Part shown: one piece after another, positions 12,011 through 23,215 of the stretch | Numbering within the stretch: position 1 is the first letter of the stretch | Layout of the letters: every line of letters begins with the position of its first letter | Source of the DNA: Ailanthus altissimus | Taxonomy: Eukaryota; Streptophyta; Magnoliopsida; Sapindales; Simaroubaceae | Length of the DNA stretch: 64,000 nt | Reading direction: 5' to 3' | Assembly (NCBI GenBank): GCA_946807835.1 | Contig: OX327699.1 | Span: 2,473,001 to 2,537,000, forward strand | Notes under the pieces: generated by a model | Seen by the model: only the letters and a program-made list of their open reading frames with translations | Database searches by the model: none | Told to the model about the DNA's origin: nothing | Made by a program: the position numbers and the translations under genes

Positions 12011-12866
12011 ATCTAGTCTATCATACTATAGATTAAAAGACTCAATAATATAACCAAAAGAAACATCTTTATTTAATGGAACATCAAGTATATTGAGTTT
12101 AAACAATTTATTAAAAGAATATTCTTTTTCAATGAATGTCCTTTCCTTGGTCATTACAACTTTGTCCATTAAAATAAGACTTTTACATTAGCTTCCCTAA
12201 CATACACAAAGAAACAATATTATATTTAATATTAGGAACATAGAGAACATTATTTAATACAAGAGATTTCCCAGAAGTAAGTTTAAGGAGAACTTTCTCT
12301 TTCCCTACCACCAGTGCAGAATGTGAATCACCAAGATAAACTTGTTCATCTCTTTTTTTTATAAAAACATACTCTTGAAAGGCACTCTTGTCTCTATAAA
12401 TATGTCATGTGACTCCAGAGTTAATCACTCACTCTTTGTTGTCACTTGTCACCATGTTCACTTGTGAAACAACCACTGCAGTAATAACATCTTCTTCCTC
12501 AACCAAATTGACCTGAGAGTTTTTTTCTTTCCTTTCTCGTTCCTATACTTACATTGATAAGAAAAATTATCACCCCTTTTCACAAGTATAACACTTACCC
12601 TTTTTCTTGAAAGAGATTTTATTTTTCTTTAAATGAGTGTTTCTTGTGGAATCTTAATATTTCCTACCATAATGATCACCTTCCACTAGATTGACCTTAG
12701 AAACTAATTCTTTGACCTTTAGTAAGTTTGGCGATTCTTTTCTTCTATTCTAGTGTGCACAATAGAATCTTTCAAAGTTAAAATTTTCTTTTTATGTTTA
12801 TTGCTTTTCCTATAATTCTTCTAAGATTCAAGCAACTTTTCAATTAAGCAACCAACTATAAAAGGT
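12011..12866 (-). pseudogene. Copia B: gag C-terminus/protease stretch, heavily decayed
   Basis: Position between gag and integrase predicts the zinc knuckle and protease. A piece near 12540-12600 reads on the minus strand with a C-Y-x-C-x-K-R-G-D-like order. No continuous frame remains. Assigned mainly by context. Confidence 0.4.
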
Positions 12867-13076
12867 TTAAGGAGAACTATGTTTTTCATTTTTCAAGGCA
12901 TTTACTAAGAGAAGAAAATCTTTAATTTGTGCAATGACCTCTTTTTCCTCAGACATTCTGAAGTCTAAGAAATTTGCTTCGACATATTTTTGGGCATCAA
13001 AATCTTCTATCATATGCCCATAATTCATGTGTATCCCTATATGTGGAATATGCATCATACAATTCATTTGATAATG
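12867..13076 (-). pseudogene. Copia B: gag, distal part
   Basis: Minus-strand open frame 12867-13067 ends in 'FRMSEEKEVIAQIKDFLLLV', the copia gag helix pattern (family: R-M-x-E-E-K-x-V-x-x-Q). In the adjoining frame 'LSNELYDAYSTYRDTHEL' precedes it. Gag builds the particle. The upstream part of the same gag lies at 14099-14230, on the other side of an inserted LTR. Confidence 0.7.
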
Positions 13077-14093
13077 TGACAGGACTCGCCCCGAGACCCT
13101 CTACTGTAGGTCCTAACGGCTCTGCCGAGCACCTCAACGGAAGTTTCTCAGAATATAACTAAGTAAGTTGAGAAATTTTCGTGAGGCGAATCCTTTTTTA
13201 GTTCTTGCTACTATTGAGAAAATCTTATAATATACATGAAAATGATATCTTAATTTAAAAAAATGTGCAGAGTTTCACCTATTTTTCAAAAAATTCATAT
13301 AAAACCTGCAAAGAAATTTCACTTCTAAATAAACCTGCAAAGAATACACACAAGAACATCAATTGAAATAATCTTAAAAGCTCACTTATAAATTTCACAA
13401 AACAATTCTTTTCTTACATCTTTTTCTTGAGTTTTCACTAATAGAGGCTTTAATTGAGCTTAAAAATTAGCTTGATTAAGCATGAAAAATCATGGAAAAA
13501 AAACTTGAAAGGTCATTGTAGCACTACTCCTCTTCTAGCTCGAATTTGCTCTCTTTTTACTCTAAGTGTTTACTTTTTGTTCTCTTGAAAAATCTACACA
13601 CTTCTACCATATATATAGTTATCCATCAATTGACCATTTTACCCCTCAACTTACTCTAAATTACTAATTTGCCACTAGTTGAAAACTAATTATGTAATTA
13701 GATCATTGGTAACTTTCTAGTTAGAATAGTCCAAAGAACTAACTAGAATTTTCAACTTGGCAATCCATGAGATTTCTTCTAATTGGTCCATTCGCTAATA
13801 TATGGATTATGTTTCTCAACAAAGGCTTGTTCCGTACATCACCCATAAATGGAAATTCATGTAGTAAATTAGAATTTTCTTTTTCAAGCCAATAGAGAAA
13901 AATTCTCAAAAATATTCTAGGATCGTCCGACGCTCCGATCGAGTGTAAAATTATCAAATTAGGTCTAATATCTCTCACACGCACCATAAAGAAGATATTT
14001 CTAATAGGGTTAAAATTGAGTAACCCTACGGTATCTTTATTACTCTATATCAAAATTTAGGCGCCAATACTACTAATAGGGATTGGTATTACA
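13077..14093. repeat. Solo LTR inserted in copia B gag (TSD TAATG)
   Basis: Begins tgacaggactcgccccg and ends ..ttggtattaca (TG..CA), 1017 bp, flanked by identical 5-bp direct repeats taatg (13072-13076 and 14094-14098). Removing it with one TSD restores the gag frame 'ILYTLSNELYDAY' across the junction. No internal retrotransposon domain is present, so it is a solo LTR left by LTR-LTR recombination. The family was not recognised. The minus open frame at 13739-13987 lies inside and is not called a gene. Confidence 0.75.
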
Positions 14094-14098
14094 TAATG

Positions 14099-14230
14099 TG
14101 TATAGAATTATGTTATGACATACCTTATTTACCCTACTCCATTTGAAAAACTTCTCCTTATAATTGTTTGCAGTAGCCTTAGGAGGAGGAGTAGTGAGAA
14201 ATTCGGCTAGACCCATCACATCAAAAGTAT
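14099..14230 (-). pseudogene. Copia B: gag N-terminus
   Basis: Minus strand reads 'MGLAEFLTTPPPKATANNYK' then 'EKFFKWSRVNKVCHNIILYT', the copia gag opening (family form: F-x-W-x-x-x-x..C-x-x-x-I-L-x-x-L). It joins 12867-13076 in frame after the solo LTR is removed. The 5' LTR of copia B was not identified to the right. Confidence 0.65.
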
Positions 14231-14261
14231 AAAACACCCGACCTTATGATAAAGGTATATT

Positions 14262-15584
14262 TGTCACATATTTTTTATATTTTTATTTTGATATTTTATT
14301 ATTTTACGAGAATAAAGGGTTATTTATGTGCATTATTGTTATCAAAATATGTACCTATCACCCCAGCGCCATAAGCTTTATCACCCTAGCGCTGTAACCC
14401 AAGATAAAATAAGAAAATCAGAAAAATGACCTATTGAAGTCGCACATTTTCGCCTCAGCGTTGGCTAGCTATCGTGTCAACGACATCCCAACGTCTCAGC
14501 GCTATATCCTCACTATTCTAGGGATACATCCTTTTGAACGCAATGCCCTAGCGACAACATTATAGCGCTAGAACTACAATGCGATTGCTGACCTAACAAG
14601 AATTAAGGCTTTCAAACTTAAATCAATCCCTATAAAAGGCCACTCATCCTCAGCCTTTAGAGAGCATCCAAAAAATACAAGATACACACAACACAAGTCT
14701 TAGAGAGTAATAGAATCATAATTAAAGCATCCATTAAGAGAAATGCAAGGCGTTCTTTGGCATCAAGAGTTTCTTAGGCAACGTAACCAAGAGCAATTCA
14801 ACATCTATATCGGTTTGCTATTGATTGTATCATATTTTCTTATTATTTTTGCAGCTATTCTCTTGTAGCCATGAACTAAAGTTTCTTTCTATGGTTAATA
14901 CTTGAACTCAATATGTGTGCTTAATTGCCATATCTTTTTAATAGTTAATAAATTTAGTTCTTTGCTATTCAAATTACTTGTTCTTAATGCTTCAATATAT
15001 GGTGAATGAATTAGTAATATTTTGATAAACTCGGAAGAAGAATCATTGTATTTAGACTTAGGTAATTTAATGCATGATTGTAGAGTAACATTCAATGTTG
15101 CATATGAAAGCTTCAAATTAGGATAAGAATATACCTAATTGGCATATATGATTAATAAGACTTAATCTTAATTTATTACAAGTACCATAAGAATATAGGT
15201 ATTTGATAAATTAAGGTATACTTGCACGACCTTGGGAGTGGCTTATAAATGCAATAGTGTCTTGATCAATAACAGACTAAGAAAATTAAACATTAGAGGA
15301 TTAATCATTAGAAAGCATATTGAGGGATAGTATTAACCCTAGGTTTTCTCTATATTGCTATATTCCAAATCTCTTTACATTGTGTCATTGTTTTTATATC
15401 TTTTAAATTCATTCTTAGATTTTTATTTTTCTGAATAATTACTAAAAAGATATAATTTTAGTACTTGGTTAAAAAGTAAAAATTATCACTGTAGATTCGA
15501 CATCTAACTCTTTTGTCCCTTTATTACTTGCATACGATAGTGTATACTTGCACTCAATTATAAGATATAGAAGATATCACATCA
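14262..15584 (+). repeat. Tat/Athila-like gypsy LTR, likely solo
   Basis: Starts tgtcacatat. Its promoter region has GC-richer 'cctagcgctgtaa'-type repeats, then a TATA box, and its 3' part has the words 'gattcgacatctaactc' and 'gatagtgtatacttgcact' that are typical of the U5 end of Tat/Athila LTRs. No primer-binding site or gag follows and no TSD could be confirmed, so the borders are approximate. Confidence 0.45.
14631..14637 (+). promoter_or_regulatory. TATA box of the Tat-like LTR
   Basis: tataaaa, followed about 30 bp later by a C/A-rich start region 'cctcagcctttagagagcatcc', the usual LTR promoter layout. Likely silent. Confidence 0.4.
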
Positions 15585-16559
15585 CCTTTTCATCTTTTGA
15601 AATGCCTCCCATCAAAGGGTAGGATATTGGTAGCCTCTAAAAGAGATTTACAACTACTAAAAGCGAAGAATCGCTTGTAGTATCCATATGTATAGATTTA
15701 AAAATAGTTTAAGAATATTAGTAAATGTGTGTTGCATGAGAGATTTGACAAAATGATACAAACAAACAAGATGAAGTCAATACGTACTTTGCAATGTCTT
15801 TAAACTATTTTCACCCTTACAATTGATAATAAGCAATGGTGCACTTGAGTTAGAGGTATGATAGTTCTAGGATCAATGACTTATTAGAAAGTATAAAGAT
15901 ACATACAAAATATACTTTTCTTGGACAACAAGTGTTTGCTTTGAAATGGTTGAAATAGGGAAAATAAGAATCAAAGATGAGAAGAGAAGTTAATTATTCA
16001 ATTCACATGTGCTTACATTATTTATAGAGTTGTAAGTGTCTCTCTAAGGGAGCACAACACCTCTTTGAAAGGTCTTATCAATTGAAAGGAGTAGGTGACT
16101 ATTTAAAAAGTCACCTTTCCAACTTTGGGCGTCGCAGCACCCAATGTTCAAATTGGGCACCAGCTCGACTAGGCGTCGCGGCATCTAGTCTAGAGACTAG
16201 AGTACTATGACACTTCTGGTCTGGCGCCGCAGGGTTCAATCCAAACTCGAGTGTTGCATTGGCGCTTCCCCTTCGGCCTTCTTTCTCTTCTCAGCTCTTT
16301 CTCTTTACTTTAATTTAATTTTACACTTATTTATTTGAAATACACTCTCAAATACCAATAACCTCTACTCTAGGCTTTACGACAACCATGTGCACTTATA
16401 AGTCTGCTTGCCTTCATTCTCTTTTTTATGCTCCTTTACTTCTTTTGTTTTACGTGGGTTGAATTAATAAGTTTTTAGGTTTCATTTTTAATATTTGTGA
16501 TAAATTGGTTTGATTATTCTATTTTTTTTATGTATAATAAATGTAGCATGAGCATGACT
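15585..16559. other. Unassigned, probable LTR debris
   Basis: AT-rich with a GC-rich patch at 16120-16290 built of 'gcgtcgcggcatc' and 'ggcgccgcagggttc'-like words, a composition often seen in plant gypsy LTR U3 regions. No partner LTR, coding domain or TSD found. Confidence 0.3.
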
Positions 16560-18995
16560 AGATTGCACAAGTTCTAATTCGGCATTTTGGTTCCCTTTTT
16601 TCATTTTCTTGACCATCAGATGGTCGATATTCATACAGTGGTAAATGATATAAAAATAAAAAATTTCGATGCTAGTAAGAGGCGATTAGAGATTTCATTT
16701 ATAGCAGAGGAAGTTCGTGGGGCAATTTTCCAAATGTACCATACCAAGGCTAAAAAAAAAATGGTATGTCTGCTCTTTTCCATCAAAAGTTTTAGAATAT
16801 TGTGGGCATAGATGTATGTTGTTGTTTGAAGTTCTTGAACAATAGGGGTAACCTCAAACCAATTAATTAAACACTTATTGCATTGATTTTGAAGTGTGAC
16901 AAGGTGGCCTATCCAATGGATTTCAAACTGATTAGTTTATGTAATGTCGTTTATAAAATTATCTCCAAAACTTTGGCTAATCGGCTTCGAGGTGCATTAG
17001 GGGATATCTTTTCAAAGTTATAGAGCACTTTCATCCATGAGTGCCTTATTATTGATAATGCTATTCTCGGCTTTGAGTATATTAATCTTATTAAGAGTTA
17101 AAGAAGATTGGAGGAGGGAAATCTAGTCTTAAAACTTGATATGTCAAAAGCCTATGACGGGGTTGAATGACATTATTTTGGAAGCTATGCTAAGGAAATT
17201 TTGGTTTTCTGATGAGTGGTGTAACAAGCTTATGAATTGTAAATCTTCAGTGTCTTACTCGAGTTTAATTAATGATATTTAGTGTGGTAACCTACAACCA
17301 ACATGAGGGCTTCACCAAGGCCCCATCACCATATTTTTTATAATTTGTGTTGAGGGCCTTTCTTCCCTTTTGAATCAAGCAGAGTGTCGAGGGGAAGTCA
17401 GTGAGTGAAGTGTGGTAAATAAGGACCATTCGTTTCCCACCTTTTTCTTTATAGATGATAACATTATTTTCTTCAAGGCCATGTTACAGGATTGTCATGT
17501 GATAAAGAGGATTCCGAGGGAGTATGAAAAAGCTTCAGGGCAAATGTTAAAGTTTTTAAATTAGCTATCTACTTTAGTCGATTGGTTACGAAGTAGCTGA
17601 TTCGGGAAATTATTAATTGTCTAGGTGTTAAGAAGATGGATTTCCATGACAGATATTTAGGATTACCAAGCGTAAGACGGAAGAAGCATAGAGATCTTTT
17701 TCGTCTATCAAAGATAAGGTTTGGAATAAATTAAAAGAGTAGAAAGCTAGACTCTTTTCTGCAATAGGGAGTGAAGTTATAATCAAGGTAGTTATTCAGG
17801 CAATACCGGCTTATTTAATGAGTTTATTTCGACTTCCAACAGCATTATTACATGCCTTTCACAGGATTTGTGCCAAATTTTGGTGGGGCGGAGCTGATGA
17901 AAAAAGAAGATTGCATTGGTGTTCATGGGATAGCTTATGCTAAAATAATAAAAATGGTGGATTAAGGTTTCTAAAGTTATTACTTTCAATAAAGCCATGC
18001 TTGTTAAACAAGGGTGACTCTAAAGTTATTACTTTCAATAAAGCCATGGTTGCTAAACAAGGGTGACGCATTTTGAAGAATCCGTATTCTCGTATGGCCC
18101 GTGTTATTAAGAATTTATATTTCACAGTTTCTTAGTTTTTGCAGGCAAAACCGAAAGCAAATGTTTCTTTCATTTTCAAAACCCTACTATAGGGTAGGGA
18201 ACTAATCTATCAAGGCATGAGATAAAGAATTGGAGATGGATCTTCAGTCTCAGCTTATCATGATAAGTGGCTATTGCGTCCTTTCATTTTTAAGCCACTG
18301 TATCCTTATATTTTGGCTTAACACTCCAAGGTGGCTGAATTGATTACGACCTCGGGGGTTTGGGATCGCGAGCTAATTTAGCAATCCTTCTGAGAAGAAG
18401 AGCAACAAGCAATTTAAAGTATCCTTCTAGCTCGGCAAGGTGTGAACCGAACGGATAGTCTTATGTGTCAGTTTGATCGGTTGAGAATTATACTGTGAAT
18501 AGTGGGTATTGGCTTGCAAATATTTCTCATGGGATAGCCAGCAGCTTAGAAAAGTCCGAGATTGGTTCTTGGTGGCAGCAGTTATGGAAGATTGGAATTT
18601 CCCCAAAGGTGAAAATGTTCTTCGTAGAGAGCTTCAAATGATTGGATCCCTACGAATGCTAATATTAGAAGACATTATGTACACGTTACGAAAACCTATC
18701 CAAGGTGTGGAATTGGCATGGAAAATACCGTTCATGCACTTTGATTGTGCCAATCACTGAAGTGAGTTAGGGAGGAGCAAGACTTCATGGTTGTGCATTC
18801 CTTTTAAACTTCGACCTGTGACATGTTTGTCTCAACCATGTATTTGTTGTTGAATGCTAACTTGGAGTTGTTTTGTATTATTTTATGTAGAGTTTTGTTC
18901 ATTCGGAATCAACATATGCAAGGTCGCATATTCATGGGCTTGAGGTGGATGTAGGCTAGTCGAAAGCTTTCCTAGCCGAGTGTAAGGCTGCCCAA
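16560..18995 (+). pseudogene. L1-type LINE reverse transcriptase and zinc-finger region
   Basis: Many frames, one order: 'FIAEEVRGAIFQMYHTKAK' (16700), 'KVAYPMDFKLISLCNVVYKI' (16910-16965; family: Y-R-P-I-S-L-C-N-V), 'LVLKLDMSKAYDGVE' (17125-17169), the catalytic box 'FFIDDNIIFFKA' (17445-17480; F/Y-x-D-D), 'LGLPS' entry at 17650, and a zf-RVT-like block at 18590-18760 ('GIPPKVKMFF', 'NANIRRHYVHV', 'HALCDCANH' in another frame). L1 RT copies LINE RNA at the nicked target. Stops and frameshifts throughout. The frame 'KAFLAECKAAQ' runs up to 18995 and continues at 22588 as 'KVQIPSKLEAKK', so chromovirus copy 1 inserted into an existing LINE. Confidence 0.8.
17972..18067. repeat. 49-bp tandem duplication in the LINE
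   Basis: 'taaagttattactttcaata' plus the following 29 bp is repeated at 17972 and 18021 with a few changes (catgcttgtt/catggttgct). A local duplication that breaks the LINE frame. Confidence 0.8.
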
Positions 18996-19526
18996 TGTCA
19001 CGCCCCAAATATTCTCAAGTAATTACTCGAGTATTTGGCGTGCGACAGGACCACTAAGGGAGGACTTAGTCCATTTTAGGTTAAATGGGCTAGGGCTTCT
19101 AGAAGGCCCAATGAATTTGGGTTAATGCCACATGTGTGTGGTAGGTGGGGGAGTTTTCTAGAAAAGGTATATTCCTTTGGATATACTTTGGTAGTTGGCA
19201 TCTTTTGGAATATTCCTTAGCATATTCTCCTCTTTAGATTTGGACCCTTGGATTAGAGTTAATCCTAGCCGTCCATTGTATATAGCTTTAGCTATAAATA
19301 GGTGGAGTTCTCATTTGAGAATTCATCCTCCAAATTGTAGAAATACTCTTAGCTTGTAAGTGTATAGCTTTGTAATCTCTCTTTAGTAATAAAATACGAG
19401 ACCATTCTCTCAAACACTTGGTGTGCTTCTTCTTCATCTCTTTCTTTGGTTAATTGGGGTCTTGTAGGCTACTTAGCACTAGCAAGTGTCTAAGGCCGCA
19501 CGGTTTCGAGAAATCGGGTCGTGACA
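18996..19526 (+). repeat. Chromovirus copy 1, 5' LTR
   Basis: 531 bp, ends tgtcacg..cgtgaca. Differs from the 3' LTR at roughly a dozen sites, nearly all transitions, implying a fairly recent insertion. Contains a TATA box (19293) and a poly(A)-type signal taataaaa (19387). Confidence 0.9.
19293..19300 (+). promoter_or_regulatory. LTR TATA box, chromovirus copy 1
   Basis: tataaata within 'agctataaataggtgg'; the equivalent in copy 2 is 33638-33645. Start of transcription is expected 25-35 bp downstream. Confidence 0.6.
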
Positions 19527-19528
19527 AG

Positions 19529-19546
19529 TGGTATCAGAGCGGGTTC
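19529..19546 (+). other. Primer-binding site (initiator tRNA-Met), copy 1
   Basis: tggtatcagagcgggttc, beginning 2 bp after the 5' LTR. It is the standard plant retrotransposon site complementary to the 3' end of initiator tRNA-Met. Confidence 0.85.
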
Positions 19547-19553
19547 AAAGAAG

Positions 19554-20700
19554 ATGGTGAAGGAAGTTGCTGGAACATCGGGGATTACTCAAGGGAAGGG
19601 TAGAGACCCCAAAGCTAGGAGACATGGGAGTATTTCGCCAGAAAAGTTCGTTGATCCGAACCATGATCTAGGAGACATGGTTATGAGGCTCGGTGGTGCT
19701 GTGAGCAAGGCAACAGATCGCCTTGGGGAGTTGGAGGAGCAAGTCCAGAATGTCGAGGTAGGCCTCGATACTCAAGGGGATGAGCTGCGCTCCCTCATCG
19801 AAAGCTCCATTGACGAGCATGCTGTCAAGCAACGGGACTGGATCAAGGCTTTTCAGGAGAAGGTTTACAACACCATGGACAAAGTTCAAGCCCAAGTAGA
19901 AGAGCTACGAAAGGGGTTTGAAGATGTCAAGGAGGATGTGGTGTTGTGCAAGCGAGCGGTCGCTAATGGCGTAGCTACTCAAACTGCGGTGGCTGCATCG
20001 AGGGTCGAAACCCCTAAACCGAAGGAGTTTAGCGGCAGACGGGATGCCAAGGAGCTTGACAACTTCTTTTGGCAAATGGAGAGGTATTTCGGCGCTATGG
20101 GCGTGCGGGACGAACACAAGGTAAGTACCGCAACTTTATACGTTTCCGATCATGCAATTCTATAGTGGCGTAGGAAAAGCGAGGAGATTCGCAAGGGTAT
20201 CTGCACCATAGACACATGGGAAGAATTGCAACGGGAGTTAAAACGCCAATTCTATCCGGAGAATGTGGTGCACGACGCTCGCAAGCGGTTGAAGGAGTTG
20301 AAACAAATGAAGTCCATTGGGGAGTACGTGGAGGAGTACTCCTTGTTGATGCTGCAAATCCGCAACATGACCGAGGAGGACTTGTTGTTCAATTTCCTGG
20401 ACGGGTTACAATCCTGGGCAGCCAATGAGTTGAAGCGGCGTGGAGTGCAGAATATATCCGACGCCCTTACAATGGCGGAGACGCTCATGGATTACCGCAA
20501 GGGGGATTCGGGAAAGTCCAGAAATTCTAAACCCAATCACAGTAAGGGTGGGGAAGCCAAGCAGTTTCAGCCTCCGGAGAGCAAGGAGGAGAAAGGCAAA
20601 CCGCCCAAGTGGAAGGAACAGAAACGCAACGGCCATAGAGGTAATGGTCCGATTCTAACTGTTTTCTCTGCGATGGGGATCATTGGGTGAAGGACTGTCC
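19554..20700 (+). pseudogene. Chromovirus gag, copy 1
   Basis: First ATG after the primer site (19554). The N-terminus has a coiled coil ('RLGELEEQVQNVEVGLDTQ', about residues 50-120), then the Retrotrans_gag domain ('FSGRRDAKELDNFFWQMERY', 'ELKRQFYPENV', 'GEYVEEYSLLMLQIRNM'). A Trp codon has become TAG at 20163-20165 (copy 2 has TGG). A 1-base loss near 20650 shifts the frame in the zinc knuckle. Gag forms the particle and binds element RNA. Broken here by two lesions, neither shared with copy 2. Confidence 0.85.
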
Positions 20701-21170
20701 GAAGAAGAAGGCTTTCAATGCAATGTACGAGGCAAAATACGAGGGCGAACAGAGCCGTATGGGTTGCATGCAGCTGTTCAATTCCCTCAAAGCCAAGCGG
20801 CGTGCAGACGCGCCAACGGGGACGGCGCTCATGTACATTGAAGCCTATGTCAATTGCATCAAGACTCAAGTGTTAGTTGATACGGGGGCTACGCACAACT
20901 TCATTAAGCGTGTGGAAGCGGAACGCTTGGGCCTTTATGTAGAGAAAGGAGAGGGATATCTCAAGTCCGTGAATGCAAGAGCCAAGCCGCTAGATGGGGC
21001 GGTTCGTGGAGCTGAAATTCACATTGGAAAATGGCACGTGAGGTAAACTTCTCGGTAGCACCTCTCGATGATTTTGATGCGGTGCTAGGTATGGAGTTCT
21101 TACGGCAGTACAATATGGTGTTACTTCCTCAACATAACTATATGTGTATTTTGGAAGGAGGGCCTCGAAT
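20690..21170 (+). pseudogene. Chromovirus aspartic protease, copy 1
   Basis: The frame from 20687 reads 'DCPKKKAFNAM' (end of the zinc knuckle), then 'VLVDTGATHNFIK', the retropepsin active site D-T-G-A near 20880, and after a 1-base deletion at about 21034 'DFDAVLGMEFLRQYN', the second conserved block (family: D-x-I-L-G-M-D-x-L). It would cut the Gag-Pol polyprotein. Copy 2 lacks this deletion and stays open. Confidence 0.85.
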
Positions 21171-22050
21171 GATACCGACGGTAGACATGCCCAAGGGTGG
21201 GCGATCCAAGCCAAACGCCAAGGTCCTTTCCGCAATGCAACTAAGGGTAGATGCTGGGCGCAAAGGAGGGTTACATTCAGCCTCAACAACGGGGGTGGAT
21301 GATGCGGCAAATGAGGGCAAGGATGAAATACCGAAGGTTGTTGCAGAAGTGCTCGGGGAGCACAATGGGGCCAAGCCTACTGCCATACCGGAAGAACCGC
21401 CTTCAAGAGATGTAATTGAGGGCAAGTTGGAGCTTGAGATTACGCTTCCAACTATGGGGTCGACGCCTCCATCGGAGTTGGGAGAGCTGCAGGGGCAGCT
21501 TGAGGAGTTGTTGGATGCGGGTGTCATCCAAAAGTCCAAGGTGTCACATGATGTGCAGTTTCAGCACAAGGAGTGGGTCGAAGATAAGCAGCGGCGTGTC
21601 AAGCATAGTGCGGGGGACTTAGTGATGGAGACGATACTTCCACCACAACGCAAGTCAGCACGCCCACTCCACAAGGGCCTTGATCGTGGGGACGAGGGGC
21701 CAAGGTTGATTGCCAAGAGAGTTGGCAACGTCTCGCATAAGGTGGAGTTACCTTCGAGACAGCGGCAGTGGCGACATCAGGTGCATTCCGCAAGCTGTTG
21801 GAAGCAGTACCGTGGAGGAACGGGAGATGCAGTATTTGAGCCACACAACCGGGAGCCTTTGGGGATTTCCACACACCATGACAAAGGGGAGCAACTTAGG
21901 ACGAGTCTTGAGTACTTTGTCGAGTGGAAAGGGTTGCCGGATGTGAGAGCACGCTTGGGACACGAGAGCGCACAGCCAGAGTTTGCAGAACGGGGTGCGC
22001 AAGTTCCAGCGAAGACGCGACGAGGGCGTCGCGTGAATTTGGTGGGGGAG
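21031..22050 (+). pseudogene. RT stub fused to integrase C-terminus and chromodomain, copy 1
   Basis: The frame 21031-22182 (383 codons) links 'GELQGQLEELLDAGVIQKSK', the first residues of RT, directly to 'HKEWVEDKQRRVKHSAGDLV', which belongs to the integrase C-terminal region ('GPRLIAKRVGNVSHKVELP' follows), and to a chromodomain core 'LEYFVEWKGLP' (21906-21945). The catalytic Y-V-D-D, RNase H and integrase D-D-E cores are missing. Chromodomains steer integration by binding histone marks. The frame reads through the polypurine tract into the LTR. Confidence 0.8.
22041..22050 (+). other. Polypurine tract, chromovirus copy 1
   Basis: ggtgggggag, 2 bp before the 3' LTR. It would prime plus-strand DNA synthesis; the same tract is at 36386-36395 in copy 2. 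Confidence 0.8.
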
Positions 22051-22052
22051 AA

Positions 22053-22583
22053 TGTCACGCCCCAAATATTCTCAAGCAATTACTCGAGTATTTGGCGCGC
22101 GACAAGACCACTAAGGGAGGACTTAGTCCATTTTAGGTTAAATGGGCTAGGGCTTCTAGAAGGCCCAATGGATTTGGGTTAATGCCACATGTGTGTGGTA
22201 GGTGGGGGAGTTTTCTAGAAAAGGCATATTCCTTTGGATATACTTTGGTAGTTGGCATCTTTTGGAATATTTCTTAGCATATTCTCCTCTTTAGATTTGG
22301 ACCCTTGGATTAGAGTTAATCCTAGCCGTCCATTGTATATAGCTTTAACTATAAATAGGTGGAGTTCTCATTTGAGAATTCATCCTCTAAATTGTAGAAA
22401 TACTCTTAGCTTGTAAGTGTATAGCTTTGTAATCTCTCTTTAGTAATAAAATACGAGACCATTCTCTCAAACACTTGGTGTGCTTCTTCTTCATCTCTTT
22501 CTTTGGTTAATTGAGGTCTTGTAGGCTGCTTAGTACTAGCAAGTGTCTAAGGCCGCACGGTTTCGAAAAATCGGGTCGTGACA
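22053..22583 (+). repeat. Chromovirus copy 1, 3' LTR
   Basis: 531 bp, tgtcacg..cgtgaca, followed by the 4-bp duplication ccaa. Confidence 0.9.
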
Positions 22584-23215
22584 CCAAAAAGTCCAGATTC
22601 CATCAAAACTTGAGGCTAAGAAAAATTGGTGCCCCTGGAATTATAACGGAATCAAAATAAATTCTGATGCGGCATTGGATCAGCCACGAAAGAGAATCGG
22701 ATAAGAGTTGTTCTATGTGGCATTGGATCAGCAACTAAAGAGAATTGGATAAGAGTTCTTGTGTGTAACCATCTTGGTGGGGTATTGCTTGTTGGAACCA
22801 AGAGTTTGAGTCCCTTTAGCCGATCCCAATTGTTAAGGCCATTGCTATTCTGAAAGGTATTTTAGCAATTAGTTCTTTGAATTTCCAGCATAATGCGAAG
22901 GTGGTGTTTAATGATATTCTTTCAAAAATTGTGGCTTCCTTTGAGTTCGGAATCATTACGCAAGATATTTTAGTTTGCCTTCATATAATCCTTTATACAC
23001 TCTTAGAAGTACCAATAGGGTGGTTGATAGTTTAGCTAAGTTTTCCTTACATTCTGATTCAACTTGTTCTTGGAGCTCTTTAGTTCTAAGAGTTTTAGAG
23101 AACAGTGTAATGGAGGATTGTACTCTTTTTTTTTTTTTTTTCTGAGGAATTGTGGAGGATTGTACTCTTTCTCTTTGAGTTTAATGAAAGCTTTACTTAA
23201 CTTTCAAAAAACAAA
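22584..23215 (+). pseudogene. LINE RNase H-like domain and 3' end
   Basis: Continues the LINE of 16560-18995. Reads 'KKNWCPWNYNGIKINSDAAL' (family: W-x-P-P..K-I-N-x-D-A-A), the start of the RVT_3 RNase H-like domain of plant L1 elements, and near 23020 'TNRVVDSLAKFSL' (family: N-x-x-A-H-x-L-A-K), its end. The tail has a poly-T run (23130-23143) and a short duplicated segment 'gtggaggattgtactcttt'. No clear poly(A) tail or TSD was confirmed. Confidence 0.75.

Larger units (their letters stand above)
18996..22583 (+). mobile_element. Non-autonomous chromovirus, copy 1
   Basis: 3588-bp Ty3/gypsy element with two 531-bp LTRs, a tRNA-Met primer site, gag, protease, an integrase-tail/chromodomain fragment and a polypurine tract. 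RT core, RNase H and the integrase catalytic core are absent. It is flanked by ccaa (18992-18995 and 22584-22587). The same deletion structure occurs at 33341-36927, so the deleted form itself has transposed, presumably using enzymes from a full-length relative. Inserted in the RNase H region of a LINE. Confidence 0.9.

Noticed and set aside
13075..14120. Alternative LTR borders tgtgac..atgaca
   Set aside because: These give no TSD; shifting to 13077-14093 gives perfect taatg duplications and restores gag.
21138..21539. Minus-strand open frame of 133 codons (also 35483-35884)
   Set aside because: Antisense shadow of the chromovirus frame; conserved only because both copies are conserved.
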